Assembly (NCBI GenBank): GCA_017483405.1
Contig: JAFUWP010000033.1
Location: 1 to 30,305, forward strand
DNA from: Oscillospiraceae bacterium
GTDB taxonomy: Bacteria > Bacillota > Clostridia > Oscillospirales > Ruminococcaceae
Length of the DNA: 30,305 nucleotides
Reading direction: 5' to 3'
The position numbers and the translations under genes were made by a program. This document shows positions 23,365 to 29,696 of the stretch, piece by piece; positions within the stretch are counted from its first letter, which is position 1, and each line of letters opens with the position of its first letter. The notes beneath the pieces were generated by a model. That model worked only from the letters and a program-made list of their open reading frames with translations. It was not told the origin of the DNA and did no database searches.

Positions 23365-24243
23365 TTGAAAAAATATTATCTGTTCCTGCTCCTGACGGCT
23401 TTTCTCCTGACGGGGTGCAGTCAGAATACAGATTCTTCCCAGCAAACAGCGGAAACTTCTGCTCCCCAAGAAATCACAGAATCCGAAACGGAATCCCTTC
23501 CGCCGCCGACTAACGCGCCCTTTCCGGAGGCTGACCCTAATGCCGTTACGTTCGATGACGGGAATTTCAGTTTCGTTTCTGTTGTCAAAGATGATGATAC
23601 TGCCGTGGATGGCTCTCTTTCTGTCGAAACTATTGACGGAAATGCAATGCTCAAATTCACGGATAATTCTACCAATGCCGAAAATCTTGATAAAGCCGTG
23701 CAGAAAATCAGAATTTCTGTCGGTCAGCTCCTTCGGCCTGACCAGCTTGAAAGCGTTTATCGGATTACTTTTGATTTGTATGCCGAAGCCAAAGATGCGC
23801 TTTTTCTCAGCGATGACGGCGAATATCGCAAAGTAGCCGGCTGGATTGGCGGAGGCGGAGGGACTATCTGCGCCGATGGCAACTGGTATAGTTTCGCCGA
23901 TTTTTCTGCATCCGGCATTAATGAATTCGATTTGGAGCGTTCCGATGCGTGTCATGTCGAATTCAAGTTTCTGCTTGCCGAGTCCGGCAAAAAATGGGAC
24001 AGCTCGGTCGAAGATGTCAATTTTTCTGTCATGAGATGGGGAATGCAGAATCTTTCTGATTTCTATCTGGATAATATTACATTCTACGACCAAGAAGGCA
24101 ACCCCATTCCGCTGAATCCTTCCGAACCCGAAACTTCTGCCGTTCAGGAATCAGAACTTTCTGAAACAGAATCATCAGAAGAAGAAACTGTTCCGAAATC
24201 TGAAACGGCACTTCCCGAAACCGAAACAGAGGCCGTATCATGA
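23365..24243 (+). CDS. Lipoprotein with acidic linkers, possible carbohydrate-binding fold
   Basis: A 292-aa lipoprotein beginning with TTG at 23365 (GAGG about 10 bases upstream). Signal peptide MKKYYLFLLLTAFLLTGCSQ with lipobox LTGC, then a Ser/Thr/Glu linker. Residues about 58-250 look like one beta-sandwich (VTFDDGNFSFV, SLSVETIDGNAMLKFTDN, YRITFDLYAEAKDALFL, FYLDNITFYD), the pattern of CBM- or jelly-roll-like modules seen in ruminococcal surface proteins. A second S/E/T-rich tail ends the protein. It overlaps the following lipoprotein gene by four bases. No catalytic motif was noticed; the binding idea is inference from fold pattern. Confidence 0.8.
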   Translation: MKKYYLFLLLTAFLLTGCSQNTDSSQQTAETSAPQEITESETESLPPPTNAPFPEADPNAVTFDDGNFSFVSVVKDDDTAVDGSLSVETIDGNAMLKFTDNSTNAENLDKAVQKIRISVGQLLRPDQLESVYRITFDLYAEAKDALFLSDDGEYRKVAGWIGGGGGTICADGNWYSFADFSASGINEFDLERSDACHVEFKFLLAESGKKWDSSVEDVNFSVMRWGMQNLSDFYLDNITFYDQEGNPIPLNPSEPETSAVQESELSETESSEEETVPKSETALPETETEAVS

Positions 24244-24869
24244 AAAAAATATTCCCTCTGCTCGTGATGTGCGCTGTTCTGCTCAACGGATGCGGTTTCG
24301 CCGGCGAAAACTACCGGAATTATGTCACGGCTATCCTTGACTGTACCTATCACGGCGAATCTTCCGCTTATCGTGAACTCACAAACGCTTCTGAACTGAG
24401 TGCCGATGCTATCTATCAGAACGAATTTCAGGAGCTGAATCAGCTTATTTATGATACTTACGGCATCCGGCCGGATTTGATTTCCGAGGAAACACGCGAG
24501 GATTATCAGAAACTTACCAGAAACATCCTCATGAAAACAAAATACAATGTTCGGGATGTCATGCACGAAAATCAGGCATATACTGTCGTTCTGGTGCTGT
24601 CGCCGGTCGATTTCTGGAAAACTTCTCAGGAAAAAATCAGAATATATTACTATTCTGAATTTTTCCGCAAATTCCGAACCGCCCCCACGCAGGCCGATGC
24701 CGATAAGCTCGAACAGGAATATGCATCCAGAGTTCTCCAAATCCTTACCGATTCTGCCGAACATATAGAGTATCTCGAACCCGTTGTCTATACCTGCACG
24801 ATTCAGAATAATACTGTCTCTGCCGATGACTGGCAGGCAATCGACAGAATTCTTCTCAGTCTTGATTAA
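24240..24869 (+). CDS. Small lipoprotein of unknown function
   Basis: A 209-aa lipoprotein: MKKIFPLLVMCAVLLNGCG with lipobox LNGC. The mature part is mostly helical and polar (ENYRNYVTAILDCTYHGES, DADKLEQEYASRVLQILTDS) and resembles DUF5105-type clostridial lipoproteins in general character, which I cannot confirm. It is translated from an ATGA overlap with the upstream lipoprotein gene, so the two may form a surface complex. It has no enzyme motif. Confidence 0.8.
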   Translation: MKKIFPLLVMCAVLLNGCGFAGENYRNYVTAILDCTYHGESSAYRELTNASELSADAIYQNEFQELNQLIYDTYGIRPDLISEETREDYQKLTRNILMKTKYNVRDVMHENQAYTVVLVLSPVDFWKTSQEKIRIYYYSEFFRKFRTAPTQADADKLEQEYASRVLQILTDSAEHIEYLEPVVYTCTIQNNTVSADDWQAIDRILLSLD

Positions 24870-24875
24870 TCTCAT

Positions 24876-24911
24876 CAGAAAGCCGGAAAGTGTATGCTTT
24901 CCGGCTTTCTG
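24876..24911. other. Long hairpin after the lipoprotein genes
   Basis: A perfect 15-bp stem (24876-24890 with 24897-24911) with a 6-nt loop, 7 bases after the stop codon. It lacks a T-run on either exit, so its role as terminator is uncertain; it may protect the 3' end of the lipoprotein mRNA. Confidence 0.55.
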
Positions 24912-24914
24912 CGC

Positions 24915-24944
24915 AAAAAAAAGCAGACCGTCTTTCAGGTCTGC
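24915..24944 (-). terminator. Terminator of the darA-holB-ricT operon
   Basis: On the minus strand, a 7-bp stem (24944-24938 with 24929-24923) is followed by eight T (24922-24915). It lies 140 bases after the ricT stop. Confidence 0.85.
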
Positions 24945-24976
24945 CCAAAAAATAATAAGGATGTAGGATTTATGAT
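24915..24976 (-). ncRNA. Candidate short RNA of about 60 nt
   Basis: A fully consensus minus-strand promoter (24983-25011) would start an RNA near 24976 that ends at the intrinsic terminator at 24915, about 62 nt. No ORF is inside. The 5' part contains TCCTACATCCTT, pyrimidine-rich enough to pair with ribosome binding sites. The existence of this RNA is inferred from signals only. Confidence 0.4.
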
Positions 24977-24982
24977 AGTTAT

Positions 24983-25011
24983 ATTATAGCATATATTACT
25001 GATTTTGTCAA
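24983..25011 (-). promoter_or_regulatory. Consensus promoter with no gene behind it
   Basis: On the minus strand TTGACA (25011-25006), 17-bp spacer, TATAAT (24988-24983). It lies between the ricT stop and the operon terminator; the only product it could make before the terminator is a short RNA. Confidence 0.8.
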
Positions 25012-25083
25012 GTTTTTTATCATCTTTTTGTATGCTTGACCAAATTCATAAGCCGATATTCTACATAATCCACAAAAGCAAAA

Positions 25084-25944
25084 TCAGCCTTCGAGCTTTT
25101 TCAGTTCTTTTTCTTCTTTGGAAACCTTTGGTTTTCCGGCTTTTAAGATTTCCACTTCGGAACGGTCTACCGTATACGGCACATCATCAGGGTTTTCCGG
25201 CCGGATGCGCAGTTTTCCGGTTATCAGATTGGCATCCTCGACACGACCCTTTCCGTGTGATGTCTTGACAAACGAACCGATGCGCGGTGTAATCTTCTGT
25301 AAATCTTCATAGGCCTCCTGTTCGTGCTTGAGACAGCACATCAGACGGCCGCATGTGCCGGAAATCTTTGTCGGATTCAGAGACAAGCCCTGTTCCTTCG
25401 CCATCTTGATAGATACCGGCTGAAAATCTCCCAGATACCCCCGACAACAGAATTCCCGTCCGCAGACTCCCAGTCCGCCGAACATTTTTGCTTCATCGCG
25501 GACTCCTATCTGACGGAGTTCAATCCGCATCCGGAATACAGAGGCTAAATCTTTTACCAGTTCACGGAAATCCACACGGTTATCAGATGTAAAATAAAAT
25601 AATAATTTACTGTTATCGAATGCACAGCTGACATCGACAAGCTTCATCTTGAGCTTGTGGGATGCGATTTTCTGTTCGCAGACCGTGAAAGCCTTTTTTT
25701 CTTTCTGCTTATTCTGCTCCAGAGTCCGGAAATCTTCCTGATTCATTATCCGGAGCACGTTCCGCAGGGGAGCGGTAACGGCTTCATCCTGCACATTCCG
25801 GTTCGGAATCGAAACAATCCCGCATTCCGTGCCTTTTGCCGTTTCGACTACGACTTTATCTCCCATCTGAAGACGGAGGCCGGCCGGTGAAAAATAATAG
25901 ACTTTTCCGGAGTTCTGAAAACGAATTCCTACAATTTCAGTCAT
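25084..25944 (-). CDS. ricT: RicT/YaaT, PSP1-domain protein of the RNase Y/Fe-S regulatory complex
   Basis: A 286-aa cytoplasmic protein of the PSP1/YaaT family. It starts MTEIVGIRFQNSGKVYYFSP and carries the Cys-rich hallmarks RCG/CGREFCC and GTCGRLMCCLKHEQ, which bind [4Fe-4S] clusters in the RicA-RicF-RicT complex that assists RNase Y-dependent mRNA maturation and, in Bacillus, sporulation and competence. The start is ATG 25944 with AGAAAGGA upstream; the longer reading from a TTG at 25965 runs through this site. It follows holB after about 20 bases, as in Bacillus (holB-yaaT). Confidence 0.92.
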   Translation of the reverse strand: MTEIVGIRFQNSGKVYYFSPAGLRLQMGDKVVVETAKGTECGIVSIPNRNVQDEAVTAPLRNVLRIMNQEDFRTLEQNKQKEKKAFTVCEQKIASHKLKMKLVDVSCAFDNSKLLFYFTSDNRVDFRELVKDLASVFRMRIELRQIGVRDEAKMFGGLGVCGREFCCRGYLGDFQPVSIKMAKEQGLSLNPTKISGTCGRLMCCLKHEQEAYEDLQKITPRIGSFVKTSHGKGRVEDANLITGKLRIRPENPDDVPYTVDRSEVEILKAGKPKVSKEEKELKKLEG

Positions 25945-25965
25945 AAATACATAATCCTTTCTCAA

Positions 25966-26943
25966 CTAGTTCAGAAGCAGATTTCCGCCAAGCGCAGATA
26001 ATACCAGTTTCAGGCTGACACTTGCCTGTGATGCCTCATAAGCTGACTGTACTGCCTGACAAAGCCGTTCCGCACGGGATGCCGTCAGCATTCCTGAAAG
26101 CAGTTCCGCAGACTGCCGGTCACATCCGGTCAGAATATCATCTCTGTATTTCAGCGTACAGGCATCGCGAAACTGCAAAAGCAGTAACTGCAACAGCTTT
26201 TCCGCCTGTACACGGTCTTTTTCATAGCCTGACAGAATTCTTAAAATTTCATATTGTCTTCTCTGTGCGACAGCGAATGTCAGTTCCGATGCGTGACGGG
26301 TCATCTCCTGCATGGAAGTATCTTCCAGCCATCGGAGCGCAAGGCCGATATTTCTGCCTCCTGTCGATTTGATTGCCCTTCCGGCATCTTCCGGCGTACA
26401 GTCATGCTGTTCTGTCAGGGCGCGGAAACAGTCTTCCGGCGTACACGGCCGGATGGCTATCTGCATCATTCGGGAAAGCATCGTTTCCAGAAACGCGCTT
26501 TTCGATACTGCGGTGAATAATAACAAAACATGTTCCGGCGGTTCTTCCGTCAGTTTCAGAAGTGTGTTCTGTGCCGGAATCCCGATATTATCACAATCCG
26601 CAAATAAATAAATCTTCCTGTCGCTGTCATTCGGGGCAACTATGGCATCACGGCAGATTTCCCTGACCGTTTCGACCGAAAAACCCTGTTTTTTGCCGGA
26701 ATGTTCCACAGGAATCAAATCCGGATGGACTCCGTGCAGAATCTTCTGACAGTTCCGGCACGTTCCGCAGGGGGCATCTTCTCCCGTGCATAACACCGTC
26801 ATAGCGAAATATTCCGCGAGCGTTTTCCGTCCCGAACCCTTTTCCCCATAAAACAGACACGCATGGGGAATGTGTCCGTTCTGATGCATTTTCCGCATCA
26901 GATGCAGATTTTCATCATTGCCATAAATGTTCAGACTGCTCAT
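25966..26943 (-). CDS. holB: DNA polymerase III subunit delta' (HolB)
   Basis: A 325-aa clamp-loader subunit. The AAA+ P-loop region is FYGEKGSGRKTLAEYFA (33-41), followed by the zinc-binding cysteines C52, C59, C62 and C65 (CGTCRNCQ) typical of clamp loaders. Sensor regions include NTLLKLTEEPPEHVLLLFT and the SRC-like SRMMQIAIRPC. The C-terminal half is the helical collar domain. It helps load the sliding clamp at the replication fork. The ATG overlaps the darA stop by four bases (ATGA). Confidence 0.93.
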   Translation of the reverse strand: MSSLNIYGNDENLHLMRKMHQNGHIPHACLFYGEKGSGRKTLAEYFAMTVLCTGEDAPCGTCRNCQKILHGVHPDLIPVEHSGKKQGFSVETVREICRDAIVAPNDSDRKIYLFADCDNIGIPAQNTLLKLTEEPPEHVLLLFTAVSKSAFLETMLSRMMQIAIRPCTPEDCFRALTEQHDCTPEDAGRAIKSTGGRNIGLALRWLEDTSMQEMTRHASELTFAVAQRRQYEILRILSGYEKDRVQAEKLLQLLLLQFRDACTLKYRDDILTGCDRQSAELLSGMLTASRAERLCQAVQSAYEASQASVSLKLVLSALGGNLLLN

Positions 26944-27257
26944 AATTTTTCAAATCGTTCGACATCCGTCACGAATACCGTTGCACCGCCGACTTCGACT
27001 TCTACCGGCAGTTCGATTCCGGAATTGATGGGCGTACTGTTCGGAACAGTTTTCTTCCGCTTATGGCTTTTTTCACGGATGACGCTGATTAATTCTTCCA
27101 GACGGTCTTCCTCCACGCAGGTCAGAAATGTTGTATTTCCTGCACTCAGGAATCCGCCTGTTGATGCGAGTTTTGTCGCGTAAAATCCGGCATTCAGAAG
27201 TGCTTTTCCGACTGCCTGACTGTCATCACTGTTGACGATGGCAAATACCAGTTTCAT
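26940..27257 (-). CDS. darA: Cyclic di-AMP receptor DarA (PstA/YaaQ)
   Basis: A 105-aa PII-like protein: MKLVFAIVNSDDSQAVGKALLNAGFYATKLASTGGFLSAGNTTFLTCVEEDRLEEL, the N-terminal half with the conserved GGFLxxGNTT loop of the DarA family. DarA trimers bind c-di-AMP; the downstream target is not known. AAAGGGGA lies 11 bases before the ATG. It heads the operon with holB and ricT, the same order as in Bacillus (yaaQ-yaaR-holB-yaaT, here without yaaR). The c-di-AMP synthase CdaA is encoded about 10 kb away in the same window. Confidence 0.93.
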   Translation of the reverse strand: MKLVFAIVNSDDSQAVGKALLNAGFYATKLASTGGFLSAGNTTFLTCVEEDRLEELISVIREKSHKRKKTVPNSTPINSGIELPVEVEVGGATVFVTDVERFEKL

Positions 27258-27293
27258 AAATTTAAAAATCCCCTTTCGAGAGTGTCTGTTTCC

Positions 27294-27322
27294 AGTATAG
27301 CATATTTTCAGAAAAAATGCAA
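27294..27322 (-). promoter_or_regulatory. Promoter of darA-holB-ricT
   Basis: On the minus strand TTGCAT (27322-27317), 17-bp spacer, TATACT (27299-27294). Its -35 box lies in the outgoing side of the mccBA terminator hairpin. Confidence 0.75.
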
Positions 27323-27342
27323 GTCTGTATCACAGACTTGCA
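27312..27342 (-). terminator. Terminator of mccB-mccA
   Basis: A 10-bp stem (27342-27333 with 27327-27318), 5-nt loop and six T (27317-27312), 12 bases after the mccA stop. Confidence 0.88.
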
Positions 27343-27354
27343 AAATTTATCCTG

Positions 27355-28266
27355 TTATTGATATAATCCGGCACTGAAATATCTGTCTCCGCGGTCGGGA
27401 AGGACGGTCACGATTCTGCCCTTGCCGACTTTTTCAGCAAGCTTTACCGATGCCGATAATGCCGCACCTGAACTCGAACCTGCAAAGATACCTTCACGTT
27501 CGGCAAGCAGGCGGGAATACTGAAACGCTTCCTCATCGTTGATTTTAATGACTTCATCGACAAGATTCATATCCATCGTGGCCGCGATGAAATCATTTCC
27601 GATACCTTCGATATTATAATCATGATGTTCGCCGCCGCCCATTGTTGAGCCATCAGGGTCGGCCAGAATTCCTTTAATATCGGGATTTTTTTCTTTCAGA
27701 TAACGCAGAATTCCGGTGTATGTTCCTCCGCTCCCTGCTCCGGCTACGACATAATCTATCTGACCGTCCAAATCTTCATAGATTTCCTTTCCGGTCGTTT
27801 CGTAATGCGCCAGCGGATTGCTTTGATTCTCAAACTGTGCCAGAGAAATCGCATTCGGAATTTCTTTCTTGATTTCTTCCGCCTTGCTGACTGCGCCTAA
27901 CATTCCGAATTCACGGGGGGTATTGATGATTTTCGCCCCCAGTGCCCTGACAAGTGTCTGCTTTTCGATGGAAAATTTATCCGGAATCACAAAAATCACC
28001 TGATACCCTCTGTTCAGTGCCGCGAATGCAATGCCTAATCCCGTATTTCCGGCAGTTGCTTCGACAATGACTCCGCCGGCTTTTAGAAGGCCTTTCCGTT
28101 CGGCATCCTGAATCATATATAAGCCCGTTCTGTCTTTCACACTTCCGGATGGATTGTATAATTCCAGTTTCGCAAATATCTGAATTTCCGGATTCGTCTC
28201 GAAATGATGCAGTCTGACAAGAGGCGTATGGCCGATTAATTCTTGCATAGAATCATAATAATGCAT
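27355..28266 (-). CDS. mccA: Cysteine synthase family protein, probably cystathionine beta-synthase type
   Basis: A 303-aa fold-type II PLP enzyme. The cofactor Lys is in YNPSGSVKDRTG (K44), the phosphate loop is GSGGTYTG, and ATAGNTGLG and FAGSSSGAA are also present. The MccA (YrhA) type joins homocysteine (or sulfide) with serine or O-acetylserine; with MccB it makes cysteine from homocysteine. The assignment to MccA rather than a second CysK rests on its operon partner. GAGGTAAAG precedes the ATG, one base after the mccB stop. The full-length cysK homologue upstream makes two family members in this locus. The C-terminus lacks a CBS domain. Confidence 0.82.
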   Translation of the reverse strand: MHYYDSMQELIGHTPLVRLHHFETNPEIQIFAKLELYNPSGSVKDRTGLYMIQDAERKGLLKAGGVIVEATAGNTGLGIAFAALNRGYQVIFVIPDKFSIEKQTLVRALGAKIINTPREFGMLGAVSKAEEIKKEIPNAISLAQFENQSNPLAHYETTGKEIYEDLDGQIDYVVAGAGSGGTYTGILRYLKEKNPDIKGILADPDGSTMGGGEHHDYNIEGIGNDFIAATMDMNLVDEVIKINDEEAFQYSRLLAEREGIFAGSSSGAALSASVKLAEKVGKGRIVTVLPDRGDRYFSAGLYQ

Positions 28267-28267
28267 C

Positions 28268-29428
28268 TTACTTTACCTCGCTTTTTTCAATTGCCTGCTG
28301 TAAATCTTCCAGAATATCGGCAATATCTTCAATGCCTACTGATAACCGGATTAAGCCGTCTGTAATGCCGACCTGTTTCCGGATTTCTTCCGGAATGGAG
28401 GCATGTGTCATAGTTGCCGGATGGCATACGAGTGATTCGACTCCGCCGAGACTTTCCGCTAACATGATGAGTTTCAGACTCTTGAAGAAGGTTTTAATAT
28501 CATAATTGTCATGCAGTTCAAAAGAAATCATGACACCGCCGTTTTTGGCCTGTTTTTTGTTGATTTCATAACCCTGACCGGATTCCAGTCCGGCATAGTA
28601 CAGATTTCTGACAGCTCGGTGATGCTGAAGGAAATGTACGACTTTTTCAGCATTTTCGACATGTCTGTCCATGCGGACTCCTAATGTCTTGATGCCCCTG
28701 ATTAACAGGAACGAATCGAACGGAGGCAGAACACCGCCTGTCGAATTCTGGATAAAGGCAATCTGTTCGGCGAGTTCCTTTGTCGAAACAACAATCAGTC
28801 CGGAAACGACATCGCTGTGACCGCCGAGATACTTTGTCGCGGAATGTACGACAATATCTGCACCGAGGTCGAGAGGCTTCTGTAAATAGGGGGTCATGAA
28901 GGTGTTATCGACAATCACAAGCAAATCATGCTTATGAGAAATTTCCGAAATTGCCTGAATATCTGTAACTGTCATCAGCGGATTGGCAGGACTTTCAATC
29001 ATAACGGCTTTGACATCGGGGGTAATCTGGGTTTCAAATACTTCCGGATTTGCGGTATCTGCGATAGTATAATTGATATTGAAATGATTGAACACTTTAT
29101 CCAGCACTCTGAATGTACCGCCGTAGACATTGCTGGAAATCAGCACTCTGTCACCGGATTTCAGCAGGCTCAGTACTGCGGTGATGGCCGCCATACCGGA
29201 GGCGAATGCAAATCCTGCATAGCCGTTTTCGAGTTCGGCAATCAGGGCTTCAAGGGCTTCTCTGGTCGGATTGCCTGTTCTGGAATATTCATAGCCGCGC
29301 ATTTCGCCGAGGCCATCCTGTTTATAGGTCGATGTCTGATAAATCGGAATATTGACTGCTCCGGTTCTCTCATCAATAGAAATTCCGCCGTGAATTAATG
29401 CTGTACTGATATTCTTAAACTGACTCAT
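28268..29428 (-). CDS. mccB: Cystathionine gamma-lyase/gamma-synthase family enzyme
   Basis: A 386-aa fold-type I PLP protein of the Cys/Met metabolism family. It shows IPIYQTSTYK, YEYSRTGNPTREALE, ASGMAAITAVL, VIVDNTFMTPYLQKP and the cofactor Lys in VVHSATKYLGGHSDVV (K199). It ends with the SLGGVESLVCHPATMTHASI signature. Next to a cystathionine beta-synthase-type gene, the MccB role (splitting cystathionine to cysteine) is most likely, although gamma-synthase activity cannot be excluded by sequence alone. The start ATG 29428 has AAAGGAG upstream; a longer frame to 29485 runs into the terminator hairpin and is not used. Expression is probably controlled by the attenuator directly upstream. 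Confidence 0.88.
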   Translation of the reverse strand: MSQFKNISTALIHGGISIDERTGAVNIPIYQTSTYKQDGLGEMRGYEYSRTGNPTREALEALIAELENGYAGFAFASGMAAITAVLSLLKSGDRVLISSNVYGGTFRVLDKVFNHFNINYTIADTANPEVFETQITPDVKAVMIESPANPLMTVTDIQAISEISHKHDLLVIVDNTFMTPYLQKPLDLGADIVVHSATKYLGGHSDVVSGLIVVSTKELAEQIAFIQNSTGGVLPPFDSFLLIRGIKTLGVRMDRHVENAEKVVHFLQHHRAVRNLYYAGLESGQGYEINKKQAKNGGVMISFELHDNYDIKTFFKSLKLIMLAESLGGVESLVCHPATMTHASIPEEIRKQVGITDGLIRLSVGIEDIADILEDLQQAIEKSEVK

Positions 29429-29456
29429 GATAAAAAATCTCCTTTCAAATAAGCAC

Positions 29457-29492
29457 AAAAAACCGGAGAATACAGAAAACTGCATTCTCCGG
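29457..29492 (-). terminator. Leader terminator of the cysteine attenuator
   Basis: On the minus strand a 13-bp stem, CCGGAGAATGCAG (29492-29480) with 29475-29463 (one G-T wobble), TTTT loop, then six T (29462-29457). It ends about 30 bases before the mccB start, with the ribosome binding site after it, and follows the leader ORF stop by 44 bases. Stopping here would prevent mccBA expression. Confidence 0.9.
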
Positions 29493-29536
29493 AAAAATTT
29501 TCAGAATTGTAATTTTATAATAACGATATGATAAAA

Positions 29537-29635
29537 TTACCCTGACACGCGGGAGCTGTTTCTCTGCTTCATAATTATGCAATTATAGTGAGCACAACAG
29601 CAACAACATGCAGTCAGGGTATTCACAGAAAACAT
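29537..29635 (-). CDS. Polycysteine leader peptide of a transcription attenuator
   Basis: A 32-codon ORF, reading MFSVNTLTACCCCCAHYNC and then 13 more residues to a TAA stop. Codons 10-14 are TGT TGT TGC TGT TGT, and codon 19 is TGC, six Cys in 32 residues. AAAGGAG (29651-29645) is 9 bases before the ATG, so translation is expected. The ORF lies between cysK and mccB on the same strand and is followed by the leader terminator. The likely role is to sense charged tRNA-Cys: with little cysteine, ribosomes stall at the Cys run and change the leader fold so that mccBA is transcribed. The sequence shows the ORF and hairpins; the regulation is inference by analogy with amino-acid attenuators. Confidence 0.88.
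   Translation of the reverse strand: MFSVNTLTACCCCCAHYNCIIMKQRNSSRVSG
29538..29621 (-). promoter_or_regulatory. Long leader hairpin enclosing the Cys codons
   Basis: The leader ORF folds on itself. Base stem TACCCTGAC (29621-29613) with GTCAGGGTA (29546-29538) is 9 bp; inside, GCTGTT (29601-29596) from the Cys codons pairs with AACAGC (29560-29555), TGCT (29594-29591) with AGCA (29568-29565), and the apex is ATAATT/AATTAT with a GCAT loop (29586-29571). The Cys codons lie in the 5' arm, so a ribosome stalled there frees the 3' arm. Confidence 0.75.
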
Positions 29636-29696
29636 GAGAAACGACTCCTTTCAGATAAAATCAATAATAATTATATAAGATAACGAACAAACAATA

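Noticed and set aside
29429..29696. T-box or S-box (SAM) riboswitch in front of mccB
   Set aside because: No T-box motif (AGGGTGGNACCGCG) and no S-box core were found; the translated Cys leader explains the region better.
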